64,000 bases of DNA from Candidatus Bathyarchaeota archaeon (GCA_018396815.1 JAGTQY010000003.1:1-64000), one strand, 5' to 3'; counted from the stretch's first letter, positions 1 to 9,393 are shown. Made by a program: numbers and translations. Notes: a model not told the origin generated them from the letters alone.

Positions 1-148
1 TACTTTATTGTTTGATGCTTTAATAAGCCGTGGTAGAGAGTTTCCTTTTAATCTTGAATTCGCCGTAACCTATAAATGCAACTTAAAGTGTATACAATGC
101 GATATTTGGTGTTATAACGAGAAAAATTTACTGGAGCTTTTTTCTTAA
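1..148 (+). pseudogene. Radical SAM protein, N-terminal fragment (broken)
   Basis: Reading from base 2, an open frame of about 48 codons ends in a stop at 146-148. It carries the hallmark CxxxCxxC cluster (KCNLKCIQC, about bases 82-108) that binds the [4Fe-4S] of radical SAM enzymes, preceded by a beta-strand-like lead-in (NLEFAVTYKC). Family members run on for 250 or more residues. Here the frame stops about 14 codons after the cluster, and a glycosyltransferase frame starts overlapping it. The gene begins before the window, or just at its edge. I read it as a remnant cut by deletion or by an assembly join; the original substrate cannot be told. Confidence 0.6.
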
Positions 149-255
149 AGCATAATGTTGGAGAAAAACTTGCTTTTTTAAAAAAGCTTGCAGTAATCTT
201 TACGGTTAAATTAATTGATTTATTCTCGAAAGCTATAATAGTTCATAATATTTTA

Positions 256-945
256 ATGAAAAATTGTTTAGTTAACGAGTATTCTATAAGAAAAAATAAA
301 GTTTTTGTTATACCTCATGGAGTAGAGGCACCGCTAATAGAAAACATATGCATTAAAAAAGATTTAAAGAATAATGTTATTTTATTTTTTGGGTTTATAA
401 CTCCAGATAAAGGAGTAGAAGTATTAATTGATGCTTTTTCAAAAATAACAAATATTTTACCGAAAGTTAAGCTTTTAATTTTAGGGAGTTATCGCCCTAG
501 GCTTTACAAGGAGAATCCTAACTATATAGGGGCTATAGAAAGAAAATTAAAAGAAACAAAACTTAATGATAAAGTTATATTTGAAGACAAATTTGTTAAC
601 GATAATTATCTTCAATCTTACATTCAAATAGCAGATATAATTGTGTTTCCATATGTAGATGAAAATGTAATAGGTGCAAGTGGAGCTTTAGCAAGCTGCA
701 TAAATTTTGGAAAACCAATAATAGCAACAAATATTCCTAGATTTAATACTGAATTAAAAAATGGTGTTAACAGTATATTGGTTAATCCCAATGATAAAGA
801 GGAATTATATAAAGCGCTGATTAAACTATTATTAGATGAAGAATTACGAATAAAACTGAGCTTAAATATAAAAAATCTTGGAAAAGAAAGGAGCTGGTTT
901 AACATAGCAATAAAAACGATGGAAGTTTATAATAAATTTTTATGA
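256..945 (+). CDS. Glycosyltransferase family 4, truncated at the 5' end
   Basis: C-terminal Rossmann half of a GT-B glycosyltransferase that would move a sugar from a nucleotide-sugar donor. Visible family marks are the linker VIPHGVE (about residues 18-24), a GFITPDKGVE beta-strand and helix, the donor-site stretch from about 135 to 165 (FPYVDENVIGASGALA, then GKPIIATNIP), and the late segment NGVNSILVNPND. Homology-like sequence continues in frame upstream to about base 118 (VIFTVKLIDLFSKAIIVHN, typical of the end of the N-terminal domain). The ATG at 256 is therefore not a natural domain start, and about 100-150 acceptor-domain residues are missing. They are replaced by the radical SAM fragment. 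The remainder is probably non-functional unless a neighbouring protein supplies the acceptor domain. Confidence 0.7.
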   Translation: MKNCLVNEYSIRKNKVFVIPHGVEAPLIENICIKKDLKNNVILFFGFITPDKGVEVLIDAFSKITNILPKVKLLILGSYRPRLYKENPNYIGAIERKLKETKLNDKVIFEDKFVNDNYLQSYIQIADIIVFPYVDENVIGASGALASCINFGKPIIATNIPRFNTELKNGVNSILVNPNDKEELYKALIKLLLDEELRIKLSLNIKNLGKERSWFNIAIKTMEVYNKFL

Positions 946-1032
946 TGAAGAAATAATGTGGAGAATTTTAAGCTTGGAAAGAAGCCGAAGTAAAAGGTTT
1001 TCTAGTTTAATTTAACTGCGTATATATATAAT

Positions 1033-1818
1033 TTAAAAAGGGTAGAAAAGAAGAAGCCATGTTGGAACAGTGATTAAAGCCCATATTATTGAATTCCATT
1101 CAAAAACTTTTTTTCCATCCATTACTCCAAAAGGAAGTAAGTTAAATGCAGCTAGCCACATGTTTATTTTAAAACCTATCCACCCAATACTTCTTAGTGA
1201 TTCATAAAAAATTGTTAGTAAAAGAAAAATTAAAGCGATAATAATATTTGTTAATGGACCTGATAACGCTATTTTGCCATATTTATCTTTAGAAATTAAA
1301 GTGAAATATTTAGGTGTTATATATACTGCGCCTGGTGCAGCAAAGATAATTTTTCCTCCTGAAATTAAAGCGAGAATTAAAGCCATAATTAACCCTAAAG
1401 GCCAAAGTTTAAATTCAGCAATGCAACCGTAAAATTTAGCTACATTTCTATGCGCGACTTCATGCATCATAAATCCTAAACCAACCGTAATTAATGAAAT
1501 TAAGAATTTGCTTAAAAAACTTGATTTAAATAAAGCTTCAATAGAGAAACAAAATGATAAAACAAACCAAGCAATAACTAATTGATTAAACTCTTTCTTT
1601 TTAATTTCTTGAATTAAAGCTAATAAAGAAAAAGGTCTTGATTTATGAATAGTTTCTTTTCTGGATTTATATAACCAAGTCTTCTCAGTTTTAATTAACG
1701 CTAATTTACTGCAAAAATGATTTTCAGGTAGCCTATGATTTATACAATAATATTTTTCGCAGTAAGCGCATTTAAAGGGAAGATAAACCTCAACTCCACA
1801 AACTTCACATTTAACCAA
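1033..1818 (-). CDS. AN1-type zinc finger fused to M50 site-2 protease-like membrane peptidase
   Basis: Residues 4-36 form a complete AN1 zinc finger: C4, C7, C17, C20, C25, H28, H34, C36. After a linker come hydrophobic segments (about 80-110, 140-165, 185-205). The metalloprotease motif HExxH lies at 119-123 (HEVAH), and the second zinc-ligand motif NLLPFGVMDG at 226-235 supplies the aspartate. This is the arrangement of intramembrane S2P-like proteases, which cut membrane-anchored substrates. The start is TTG at 1818. AN1 fingers usually bind ubiquitin-like or chaperone partners, so the finger may recruit clients; that part is inference. It is followed on the other strand by the dnaK operon, so a stress role is plausible. 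Confidence 0.85.
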   Translation of the reverse strand: MVKCEVCGVEVYLPFKCAYCEKYYCINHRLPENHFCSKLALIKTEKTWLYKSRKETIHKSRPFSLLALIQEIKKKEFNQLVIAWFVLSFCFSIEALFKSSFLSKFLISLITVGLGFMMHEVAHRNVAKFYGCIAEFKLWPLGLIMALILALISGGKIIFAAPGAVYITPKYFTLISKDKYGKIALSGPLTNIIIALIFLLLTIFYESLRSIGWIGFKINMWLAAFNLLPFGVMDGKKVFEWNSIIWALITVPTWLLLFYPF

Positions 1819-2015
1819 TTTAATTATAACCTTAAAGCTATATTGTTTCTTTAAATATTATAAAGTGTAAAAGAGGCTTTTTAAAGCTTAAATGCTGAGA
1901 TAAAATTTTTATTTAACCTTTATTATCTTTTAGCTGTGAAAAATTAAATAGGGGTTAATTTTTAATTTAAGTCTTAATTGCTTTCTAAAAGCTTTTTTTA
2001 AAGAGGTGTTAAAAA

Positions 2016-2579
2016 TTGTCTTCTCAAGCTAACGTTGATAATGCAACTCAAAAAGAAAACAATGCATGCAGTGAAACTGTTAAGAATGAAATTGAAAGCT
2101 TAAAAAAAGCTTTAGAAGCTGAAAAAGCTAGAGCTGAAGAATACCTTAATAGATTAAAGTATCTTCAAGCAGATTTTGAAAACTATATTAAAAAAGTTAA
2201 AAAAGATTTTGAAAATGCTATTAAATTTAGCAGTGAAAAATTAATTTTAAATCTAATTGATGTAATTGAGGATTTTGAAAGAGTTCTTCAAACTGAAGAA
2301 AACTTTAACTCAATTAATAATAAGGCATTACTGGAGGGTGTTAAATTAATCTATAAGAAACTTAAAAATATTCTTGAAAATGAAGGCGTAAAACAAATAG
2401 AGGCCGTTGGAAAAATATTTAATCCTGCCTTTCATGAAGCTGTAGGGTTTATTGAAACATCTGAACATCCTGAAGGAACAATTGTAAAAGAGCTTCGTAA
2501 AGGCTATTTTTTAGGCGATAAAGTAATTAAACCAAGTATTGTTGAAGTTGCTAAAGCTCCCCCATCTTCCAAAAAATAA
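2016..2579 (+). CDS. grpE: GrpE nucleotide exchange factor
   Basis: GrpE releases ADP from DnaK so that the chaperone can be reloaded with ATP. The 187 residues show a charged, low-complexity N-terminus, a long coiled coil (about 18-75), then the GrpE core with LIDVIEDFERVL and NPAFHEAVGF, and the closing beta-domain signature (KGYFLGDKVIKPSIVEVAK). The start is TTG at 2016 behind the site GAGGTG. It is first in the grpE-dnaK-dnaJ operon, with dnaK beginning about 15 bases after its stop. In archaea this trio was acquired from bacteria and is patchy in distribution. Confidence 0.95.
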   Translation: MSSQANVDNATQKENNACSETVKNEIESLKKALEAEKARAEEYLNRLKYLQADFENYIKKVKKDFENAIKFSSEKLILNLIDVIEDFERVLQTEENFNSINNKALLEGVKLIYKKLKNILENEGVKQIEAVGKIFNPAFHEAVGFIETSEHPEGTIVKELRKGYFLGDKVIKPSIVEVAKAPPSSKK

Positions 2580-2594
2580 AAGGGGGTGAAAAAT

Positions 2595-4445
2595 TTGAGT
2601 GAAGGAAAAAAAGAAAAAATTATTGGTATAGATTTAGGAACAACTAATTCAGCAGCTGCTGTTATGCTTGGTGGTAGACCTGTGGTTATTCCAAGCGCTG
2701 AAGGAACAACAATAGGTGGTAAAGCTTTCCCATCAGTTGTAGCTTTCACAAAAGATGGACAATTACTTGTTGGTGAACCAGCTAGAAGACAAGCAATTTT
2801 AAACCCTGAAGGAACAATATTCGCTATAAAAAGGAAAATGGGCACAGACTATAAAGTTAAAGTTTTCGGTAAAGAGTATACGCCTCAACAAATTTCAGCT
2901 TTTATACTTCAAAAAATAAAAAGAGATTCTGAAGCTTTTCTTGGAGAAAAAATTAGTAAAGCTGTAATCACTGTTCCAGCTTACTTTAATGATAACCAGA
3001 GGCAAGCAACAAAGGATGCTGGAGCTATAGCAGGGTTAGATGTTGTTAGAATAATAAATGAGCCTACTGCTGCTGCCTTAGCTTATGGTTTAGATAAATC
3101 TGAAACAGAGCAAAAAATTATGGTTTTCGATTTAGGCGGTGGAACATTAGATGTTACAATTCTAGAATTTGGTGGTGGAGTTTTCGAGGTTAAAGCTACT
3201 AGTGGAGATACTCAACTTGGTGGAACAGACATGGATAATGCTATAGTAGATTATCTAGTTTCAGAATTTAAGAAACAAACAAATATTGATTTAACTGAAG
3301 ATAAAATGGCTATGGCAAGGCTTAGAGAAGCTGCTGAAAAAGCTAAAATAGAGCTTTCTTCACTTTTATCAACTGATATAAACCTTCCATTTATTGCTTC
3401 AGATGCTAGTGGACCAAAGCATTTAAACATGACTTTAACTAGAGCGAAACTTGAAGAGCTTGTTAAACCAATAGTGGAAAGATGTAGAGAACCAATGATG
3501 CAAGCTTTAAGCGACGCTAAATTAAAACCTCAAGATATAGATAAAATAATTTTGGTTGGTGGTCCAACAAGAATGCCTATTGTACGAAGGTTTGTAGAAG
3601 AAACTATGGGTAAACCAGCTGAAAGAGGTATTGACCCAATGGAATGCGTAGCAATGGGTGCAGCTATTCAAGGAGCTGTTTTAGCTGGAGAAATAAAAGA
3701 TATAGTGCTTTTAGATGTAACCCCTCTCTCTCTTGGAGTTGAAACTTTAGGAGGTGTATTCACAAAGATTATTGAAAGAAACACAACTATACCATGTAGA
3801 AGAAGCCAAATATTCACAACTGCTCAAGATTTCCAAACAAGCGTTACAATTCACGTGCTTCAAGGAGAAAGACCAATGGCTGCAGATAACGTTTCTTTAG
3901 GAATGTTTCATCTTGTTGGTATTCCACCAGCACCTAGAGGTGTTCCACAAATTGAAGTAACATTTGATATAGATGCTAATGGAATCCTACATGTTTCAGC
4001 TAAAGATTTAGCTACTGGAAAAGAACAAAAAATTACAATTACCTCTGCTGTAAAGCTTTCAAAAGAAGAAATTGAAAAAATGATGAAGGAAGCTGAGCAG
4101 TTTGCTGAGCAAGATAAAAAGAAGCTTGAAGAAGCTGAAGCAAGAAATAGAGCCGACTCAATAATTTATACAGCTGAAAAAACTAAAGCTGATTTAAAAG
4201 ATAAATTATCTTCAGACCAAATTGAACAAATTAATAAAGGCATTAATGAATTAAAGGAAGCCTTAGCAGGAAAAGATGTTGATAAAATTAAAGCTAAAAC
4301 AGAGCAGTTAGCGAAGATACTTCAAGAAATAGGCGCTTTCGTATATCAAAAAGCTGGTGCTCAACAAGCTTATCAAGCTTCATCCACTAACTCTAAAAAA
4401 ACTGGTGGAAAAACTGTAGATGCAGATTATGAAGTTGAAAAATAA
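2595..4445 (+). CDS. dnaK: Chaperone protein DnaK (Hsp70)
   Basis: ATP-driven Hsp70 chaperone. It has the phosphate-1 motif GIDLGTTNS near the N-terminus, [10 protein letters not shown], the phosphate-2 motif [12 protein letters not shown], and the adenosine motif VGGPTRMP (about 315), followed by the substrate-binding domain ([27 protein letters not shown]) and a helical lid. The C-terminus is charged (VDADYEVEK). I place the start at TTG 2595, because the site AGGGGGTG at 2581-2588 sits just before it; a GTG at 2586 would overlap that site. The resulting 616 residues match the family. It works with GrpE and DnaJ encoded on either side. Confidence 0.97.
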   Translation: MSEGKKEKIIGIDLGTTNSAAAVMLGGRPVVIPSAEGTTIGGKAFPSVVAFTKDGQLLVGEPARRQAILNPEGTIFAIKRKMGTDYKVKVFGKEYTPQQISAFILQKIKRDSEAFLGEKISKAVITVPAYFNDNQRQATKDAGAIAGLDVVRIINEPTAAALAYGLDKSETEQKIMVFDLGGGTLDVTILEFGGGVFEVKATSGDTQLGGTDMDNAIVDYLVSEFKKQTNIDLTEDKMAMARLREAAEKAKIELSSLLSTDINLPFIASDASGPKHLNMTLTRAKLEELVKPIVERCREPMMQALSDAKLKPQDIDKIILVGGPTRMPIVRRFVEETMGKPAERGIDPMECVAMGAAIQGAVLAGEIKDIVLLDVTPLSLGVETLGGVFTKIIERNTTIPCRRSQIFTTAQDFQTSVTIHVLQGERPMAADNVSLGMFHLVGIPPAPRGVPQIEVTFDIDANGILHVSAKDLATGKEQKITITSAVKLSKEEIEKMMKEAEQFAEQDKKKLEEAEARNRADSIIYTAEKTKADLKDKLSSDQIEQINKGINELKEALAGKDVDKIKAKTEQLAKILQEIGAFVYQKAGAQQAYQASSTNSKKTGGKTVDADYEVEK

Positions 4446-4478
4446 ACCATAATAAATAGTAATCAATAATTGAGGAAA

Positions 4479-5561
4479 ATGCCTAAAAAAGATTATTATG
4501 AAATTTTAGGTGTACCGAGAAACGCGACTAAAGAAGAAATTAAAAAAGCTTATCGTAAATTAGCATTAAAGTATCATCCAGATGTTAATAAATCTCCTGA
4601 CGCTGAAGAAAAATTTAAGGAAATTTCGGAAGCTTACGCTGTTTTATCTGATGATGAAAAAAGAAGACAATATGATTTATATGGTCATGAAGGAATAGGC
4701 GCTAAATACACTTATGAAGATATATTTAAAGGTGTAGACTTTGATGATATATTTAAAGATTTAGGTTTTGATTTTGGTTTTAGCAGGATATTCGAAGAGT
4801 TTTTTGGAGGGGAAAAATTTAGAGAACGCTACACACGCGGTTCAGATATAGTATATGATTTAGAAATAGGCTTAGAGGATGTAGCTAAAGGAATTAAAAC
4901 TCAAATTGAAGTTCCAAAAAAAGAGATTTGCTCAGCATGTAAAGGGAGTGGTGCTGAACCAGGGGGTTTAATAACGTGTCCTAAATGTAACGGAACTGGT
5001 CAAATTCAATATACTAGAGTTTCAGGTTTCACAAGATACGTTAGAATAGAACCATGCAATGCATGTATGGGACGCGGTTCAACAATTAAAATTTCATGCA
5101 AACAATGTCATGGAACAGGAGTGATTGAAAGAAAAAGATTAATAACAATTAAAGTTCCTAAAGGAGTTGAAGATGGTGTTAGATTGAGAATTAAGGGTGA
5201 AGGAAACCCTGGAGTTAATGGTGGAGAACCAGGAGATTTATATGTTGTAATTCATGTTAAACCTCATAAATTATTTAAAAGGAAAGGTTTAAACATTCTT
5301 TATGAAACATCAATAACTTTCCCTCAAGCTGTTTTAGGAACTGAAATTATTGTACCAACGCTTTATGGAGAAACTAAACTTAAAATTCCTGAAGGAACTC
5401 AACCTGGAACAGTGTTTAGACTTAAAGGGAAAGGTTTACCAAGCATGGATGGATATGAGCAAGGAGATGAACTTGTAAAAATTAACGTTAAAATACCTAA
5501 AAATTTAACTTGGCGTCAAAAACAGTTAATTCTTGAATTAGCGAAAGAATTAAATAATTAA
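4479..5561 (+). CDS. dnaJ: Chaperone protein DnaJ (Hsp40)
   Basis: Co-chaperone that stimulates the DnaK ATPase and delivers unfolded clients. The J domain fills residues 1-65 with the essential HPD (KYHPDVNK). A Gly/Phe-containing linker (about 65-115) is richer in Phe and Asp than in Gly. The zinc domain has four CxxCxGxG-type repeats near residues 150, 167, 193 and 207 ([32 protein letters not shown]). Two C-terminal substrate-binding beta domains follow. I choose ATG 4479, since TGAGGA lies directly upstream; a TTG at 4470 is less likely. It is the last gene of the chaperone operon. Confidence 0.96.
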   Translation: MPKKDYYEILGVPRNATKEEIKKAYRKLALKYHPDVNKSPDAEEKFKEISEAYAVLSDDEKRRQYDLYGHEGIGAKYTYEDIFKGVDFDDIFKDLGFDFGFSRIFEEFFGGEKFRERYTRGSDIVYDLEIGLEDVAKGIKTQIEVPKKEICSACKGSGAEPGGLITCPKCNGTGQIQYTRVSGFTRYVRIEPCNACMGRGSTIKISCKQCHGTGVIERKRLITIKVPKGVEDGVRLRIKGEGNPGVNGGEPGDLYVVIHVKPHKLFKRKGLNILYETSITFPQAVLGTEIIVPTLYGETKLKIPEGTQPGTVFRLKGKGLPSMDGYEQGDELVKINVKIPKNLTWRQKQLILELAKELNN

Positions 5562-5628
5562 AAAATAATCAGTTTTTATTAAGAAAATTTATTTTAATCA
5601 TTTTTGATTTGAAATTTTAGGTGAAGGC

Positions 5629-6408
5629 TTGTCTAAAGTTATTATTGTTGAAAGTTGTGATCCTGAACTTGCTGTGCATAAAGGGTTAAAATTTTTTATT
5701 AAGCCATTAAAGCGAAAAATAGTTCTTAAACCAAATTTAATTACCGCTGAACCTCCTCCAACAACAACTCCATGCGAAACCATAGAGGCTTTAGCAAAGT
5801 ATTATTTGGAAGAGGGTTGTGAAGTGGTTGTGGCTGAAGGCTCTGGTTGGTGTGAAACTTTTGAAGCTTATAAAAAGCTGGGTTACTTAAGGCTTAAAGA
5901 AAAATATAGAGTTAAGCTTATCGACTTAAATAATGATGCATTTGAAATAATAGAAAATCAAAAAGCCTTCTTTCTTAAGGAGTTTGAATTCCCCTTAACC
6001 CTTAAAGACGCTTATATTGTTTCTGTTCCAGTTTTAAAAGAGCATTCAATAACATATGCAACTCTTTCATTAAAGAATATGCTTGGAGCAACTTTAGGTG
6101 AGAAAGCTAAAATAGCTAAAAAAGGAAGATTTCATGAAAAACTTGATGAAAGCATAGTTGACGTAAATCTTTATCTTAAACCAAGCCTTGCTGTAATAGA
6201 TGGGCGTATAGCTGGAGTTGGAGGAGAACTTAAACCAAAACCGAAAAAACTTAACATAATGATTTTCTCTGAAGATTTAGTTGCAGCTGATGCTGTTGCC
6301 GCATCTTACTTAGGCATAAACCCATTTTCCATTCGATATTTAAGGTTAGCTCAAGAAGCAGGTTTAGGAACAGCTGATTTAAATAAAATAGAAATTGTGA
6401 AAATTTAA
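5629..6408 (+). CDS. DUF362 domain protein
   Basis: The 259 residues show the DUF362 pattern: an early KIVLKPNLI segment, then CETIEAL, a VVVAEGSGW motif, and a later VPVLKEHSITYATLSLKNMLG stretch split by loops. The C-terminal part (DLVAADAVAASYLGI) is also typical. Members are often found beside Fe-S proteins and are poorly understood; some carry ferredoxin domains, but this one has no cysteine cluster. The start is TTG at 5629 behind AGGTGA. It ends two bases before the next start, so the two genes almost certainly form an operon with the radical SAM enzyme downstream. No reaction can be assigned. Confidence 0.75.
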   Translation: MSKVIIVESCDPELAVHKGLKFFIKPLKRKIVLKPNLITAEPPPTTTPCETIEALAKYYLEEGCEVVVAEGSGWCETFEAYKKLGYLRLKEKYRVKLIDLNNDAFEIIENQKAFFLKEFEFPLTLKDAYIVSVPVLKEHSITYATLSLKNMLGATLGEKAKIAKKGRFHEKLDESIVDVNLYLKPSLAVIDGRIAGVGGELKPKPKKLNIMIFSEDLVAADAVAASYLGINPFSIRYLRLAQEAGLGTADLNKIEIVKI

Positions 6409-6410
6409 AA

Positions 6411-7265
6411 ATGAGCTACCAAAGGTTTTTAACACCAAACTTTAAACCTTTTAACCCTTTAAAATTAGCTGAAGAAACTGAAAAAATCGTAACCAAAATC
6501 GGTCCTGAAGGTTTAGAAAGAAAATATACCGATTTTTATTCTGTTCCAGTTTATGGTGGAATAGCTACAGGTTACGCTGTTGGATGCTGCTTAAGATGCA
6601 TTTATTGCTGGAGTAACTGGTCAAGAGACTTTCCAGAGAAACTTGGAAAATTTTATTCCCCCAAAGAATCTTGTAAAAATCTTTTTAAAGCAGCTGAAGA
6701 AGGAATAACTTACTCAATCTACTGGAAAAAACTTATTCCTAAAATAAATAAATTGCGTTTATCAGGTTGCGAACCAACAATAGGGAAAGCTCATTTACTT
6801 TCTTTACTTAATATTATTGATTCATCAAAATACTCCCTTTTTATTCTTGAAACGAATGGGTTACTTATAGGAGCAGACAAAAACTATGCGAAGCAACTAG
6901 CTGAATTTAAAAATAAACTTTATGTAAGAGTTTCATTTAAAGCAGCGACACCTGAAGGTTTCACTCGAAGAACAGGTGCAATAGGTGAATATTATGAATT
7001 ACCATTTAAAGCTTTAAATTATCTTTTAAATGAAGGGATTTATGCTAGAGCAGCTGCAATGACTGATCCAAAAATAATGCCTAAAGAAGAAAGAAAAATA
7101 TTAATTGAAAAATTAGAGGAAATAGATCCTAGCGCAAATTATAAGGAAACTTTAGAGGAAGAGGTTGTTGACGCTTACGACACAACTGTAAAAAGGTTTA
7201 AAGCTCATTTAGATTTTGAATTCGCAAAGAAACTAGAGAAAATTCTTTCTTCACAATTGAGTTAA
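6411..7265 (+). CDS. Radical SAM protein of unknown substrate
   Basis: The cluster motif CxxxCxxC is at C59, C63 and C66 (GCCLRCIYCW), followed by RLSGCEPTIG, which corresponds to the glycine-rich SAM-binding strand, and by LFILETNGLL and a beta-barrel pattern to about residue 220. There is no SPASM or other auxiliary cysteine cluster near the C-terminus. Its start lies two bases after the DUF362 gene, so the two are translationally linked. The enzyme should cleave SAM to a 5'-deoxyadenosyl radical; the substrate is unknown. The unusual pairing of a DUF362 protein and a radical SAM enzyme may be informative. Confidence 0.85.
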   Translation: MSYQRFLTPNFKPFNPLKLAEETEKIVTKIGPEGLERKYTDFYSVPVYGGIATGYAVGCCLRCIYCWSNWSRDFPEKLGKFYSPKESCKNLFKAAEEGITYSIYWKKLIPKINKLRLSGCEPTIGKAHLLSLLNIIDSSKYSLFILETNGLLIGADKNYAKQLAEFKNKLYVRVSFKAATPEGFTRRTGAIGEYYELPFKALNYLLNEGIYARAAAMTDPKIMPKEERKILIEKLEEIDPSANYKETLEEEVVDAYDTTVKRFKAHLDFEFAKKLEKILSSQLS

Positions 7266-7304
7266 CGTTTTCAAACATACTTGAAAAATAATAGTTATTA
7301 AATT

Positions 7305-7742
7305 TCACTCTTTTATTTTTTCTAAAATTATTGATGGACATATTTTTTTTACTCCATCAATTTTAGCTATTTTCTCAGAGATTATTCTTGTTAAATCTTT
7401 TCCATCTTTAGCCCAAACTTCCATCATAATCATATGATCCCCAGTTGAAGTAGCTACAAATTTTGCTTCAGGAATTTCTGAAAGTTTCTGAGCTGTAGTC
7501 AGTAATGTTGAAGGGTCAACCTCAATACCTATAATTGCGATAGAGTTTTTTCCAAGTTTAACTGGATCTACGGTAATTGTGAATTTTTTAATAACTTTAT
7601 TTTTAATAAGGTTTAAAACTCTTTTTCTTACTGTGGATTCTTTCATTTTTAGTTTTTCAGCTAACTCTTTATAAGTGAGTTTAGCATTTTCCATTAAAGC
7701 CTCAATTATTTTTTCATCAACTTCATCTATCATTGTTCTCAT
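7305..7742 (-). CDS. Lrp/AsnC family transcriptional regulator
   Basis: An N-terminal winged helix-turn-helix (residues about 5-60: VDEKIIEALMENAKLTYKELAEKL and the recognition helix with STVRKRV) is joined to a RAM ligand-binding domain (about 70-140, ending KKICPSIILEK). At 142-145 residues it has the usual length. The start may be 7742 or the ATG three codons in. It lies head to head with rubrerythrin, with about 140 bases between the starts, so it may control the oxygen-defence genes or itself. That link is inferred only from position. Lrp proteins usually sense amino acids, but some archaeal members respond to redox state. Confidence 0.9.
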   Translation of the reverse strand: MRTMIDEVDEKIIEALMENAKLTYKELAEKLKMKESTVRKRVLNLIKNKVIKKFTITVDPVKLGKNSIAIIGIEVDPSTLLTTAQKLSEIPEAKFVATSTGDHMIMMEVWAKDGKDLTRIISEKIAKIDGVKKICPSIILEKIKE

Positions 7743-7821
7743 CTAAAATTAATTATTTCTTCTTTCTTATTAATTTTTCACTTTATTTTCATAATTGTTT
7801 CTGATTGAAAAGTTAGAAAAT

Positions 7822-7828
7822 TTTATAA
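7822..7828 (+). promoter_or_regulatory. TATA box for rubrerythrin
   Basis: TTTATAA follows an A-rich BRE-like run (GAAAA). Transcription would start near 7850, giving a leader of about 35 bases that contains the ribosome site AAAGGTGA at 7872-7879 before ATG 7886. The AT-rich gap to the Lrp gene may hold its operator; I see no clear dyad. Confidence 0.5.
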
Positions 7829-7885
7829 GTAAGTAAATAATAATTATTTTAGAGTAAATTTTTATGAAAGTAAAGGTGAATTAAA

Positions 7886-8434
7886 ATGAAAAAAATTACC
7901 GAAAGTAACCTTATAAGCGCTTTTGCTGGAGAAAGCCAAGCCCATATGCGTTATTTAGCTTTTGCTGAAATAGCTGAAATTGAAGGTTTTCCAAATGTTT
8001 CAAGATTATTTAGAGCTATAGCTGATGCTGAAAGAATCCATGCAACAAATCATTTTAGAGCTTTAGCGCATTTAGATAGTGATAAACTAACTATAGCTGG
8101 AGCTGTTTTCGGTCCTGGAAACACATCTAAAAACTTGAAGCTTTCCATTATTGGAGAAACTTTTGAAATTGAAGAAATGTATCCTGCTTATCTAGAAGTG
8201 GCTAAGCTTCAAGAAGAAAAAAGCGCTGAAAGAAGTTTTAAGGCTGCTTTAGAATCTGAGAAAATCCATGCGGAACTATATAAAAAAGCTAAAGAAGCTG
8301 TTGATTCAGGGAAAGATGTTGAACTTGGTCCAATACAGGTATGTCAAGTATGCGGTTATACAGTTGAAGGTAAAGCTCCTGAAAAATGCCCTATATGCGG
8401 TGCACCAATAGATAAATTTAAAACCTTTAAATAA
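7886..8434 (+). CDS. rbr: Rubrerythrin
   Basis: Non-haem di-iron peroxidase that reduces hydrogen peroxide in anaerobes. Residues 1-140 form a four-helix ferritin-like domain with paired ExxH sites (ESQAHMRY, DAERIHA, EEMYPAY, ESEKIHAELY). The C-terminal rubredoxin-like domain has CQVCGYTVEG then CPICGAP, so one FeS4 centre passes electrons to the di-iron site. The length of 182 residues is typical. It starts a same-strand run with superoxide reductase (23 bases later) and a ferritin-like protein. FprA and rubredoxin, encoded just downstream, are natural partners. Confidence 0.96.
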   Translation: MKKITESNLISAFAGESQAHMRYLAFAEIAEIEGFPNVSRLFRAIADAERIHATNHFRALAHLDSDKLTIAGAVFGPGNTSKNLKLSIIGETFEIEEMYPAYLEVAKLQEEKSAERSFKAALESEKIHAELYKKAKEAVDSGKDVELGPIQVCQVCGYTVEGKAPEKCPICGAPIDKFKTFK

Positions 8435-8457
8435 AATTTTATATTGAGGGAAAAATT

Positions 8458-8850
8458 TTGTCTGAAGAATTTTCTTTAAAAGAAATTAATAAAGCTAAGA
8501 ACCCTGAAAATTTAACAGCTATGGAGAAAAAGCATCTCCCTATTATTGATGCTCCAAGCAGTGTTGAGAAAGGGAAACCATTCCTTGTAAAAGTGAAAGT
8601 TGGGGGTATAGATGGTGTAGAACATCCCAATATGCTTGGACACTGGATAAATTGGGTTGAACTTTATGCAGGTGAAATCCCAATTGCTAAAGTTAATTTT
8701 GCTCCAGTAGTAAGCAATGGTTATGAAGTAACATTTAAAATTTCACTAGAGGAATCAACAATTTTAAAAGCTAGAGAATATTGTAACCTTCATGGTGTTT
8801 GGGAAGGCGATGAAATAACTGGAGGAGCTAAAAAAATAACTGTTAAATAA
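8458..8850 (+). CDS. sor: Superoxide reductase (neelaredoxin class)
   Basis: Reduces superoxide to hydrogen peroxide without making oxygen. The mononuclear iron site is complete: H26, H56, H62 and H112 with axial C109 (in CNLHG); E23 and K24 match the catalytic Glu-Lys pair. There is no N-terminal desulforedoxin-type FeCys4 domain, which makes it a one-iron enzyme. The 130 residues fit. Start is TTG at 8458 after TGAGGG. The peroxide it produces would be handled by the rubrerythrin encoded directly upstream, and its electrons probably come from rubredoxin. Confidence 0.95.
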   Translation: MSEEFSLKEINKAKNPENLTAMEKKHLPIIDAPSSVEKGKPFLVKVKVGGIDGVEHPNMLGHWINWVELYAGEIPIAKVNFAPVVSNGYEVTFKISLEESTILKAREYCNLHGVWEGDEITGGAKKITVK

Positions 8851-8907
8851 AAACCTTTAAATACCATATGAAACATAACTTTAAAAATAAAAAATGGAGG
8901 GTAATGC

Positions 8908-9354
8908 TTGAGTAAAGAAACAATTTTAAAAATGTTAAATCATGCGCTTGAATTAGAGCATGCAGCTTTCATTCAATATTTAAGCCACGCTGAAATCATT
9001 GATGGCGAAAACGCTGAACCAATAATCGCTAGATTAAAAGAAATAGCTGAGGATGAGAAAAAGCATCAAGAACAATTTAGAAAGCTTATTGGGATTCTTG
9101 GTGGAATACCATCAATGAGTATAGCTGAAACTCATTCAGCGAAGAATCTTAAAGAAATTCTTGAGCAAAATTTAAAAGATGAAAAATTGGCTGTTGATAC
9201 TTACCGAAAAATTCTTGAAGAACTTAAAAAAGAGAAAACACAAGGTTATTATGACTATATACTTGAACATGAAATAAGGCATATTTTAATGGATGAACAA
9301 GAACATATAACCGAGCTGGAACTACTTCTTGGAATTTCAGGAAGCAGCTATTAA
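8908..9354 (+). CDS. Ferritin-like di-iron protein
   Basis: A single ferritin-like four-helix domain. Carboxylate/His ligands are visible as ELEHAAFIQY, EDEKKHQEQF, LKDEKLAVDTYRK and DEQEHITELE, so the di-iron centre should be intact. There is no rubredoxin domain. It is most like bacterioferritin/rubrerythrin relatives, and could store iron or act as a peroxidase. Start is TTG at 8908 behind GGAGGG. The gene is followed by a run of eight T, a likely transcription end for the rubrerythrin-SOR-ferritin group. Confidence 0.85.
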   Translation: MSKETILKMLNHALELEHAAFIQYLSHAEIIDGENAEPIIARLKEIAEDEKKHQEQFRKLIGILGGIPSMSIAETHSAKNLKEILEQNLKDEKLAVDTYRKILEELKKEKTQGYYDYILEHEIRHILMDEQEHITELELLLGISGSSY

Positions 9355-9360
9355 ACCTCC

Positions 9361-9368
9361 TTTTTTTT
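9361..9368 (+). terminator. T8 tract, likely archaeal terminator
   Basis: Eight consecutive T seven bases after the stop of the ferritin-like gene, with no stem needed, as is usual for archaeal RNA polymerase. It would separate the rubrerythrin group from fprA, which starts only 26 bases later. Confidence 0.4.
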
Positions 9369-9393
9369 ACAATTTTATAGGGTTTATATTAAA

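Noticed and set aside
2504-2845. Minus-strand open frame opposite grpE/dnaK
   Set aside because: Shadow of the well-supported dnaK frame; no ribosome site and no family features.
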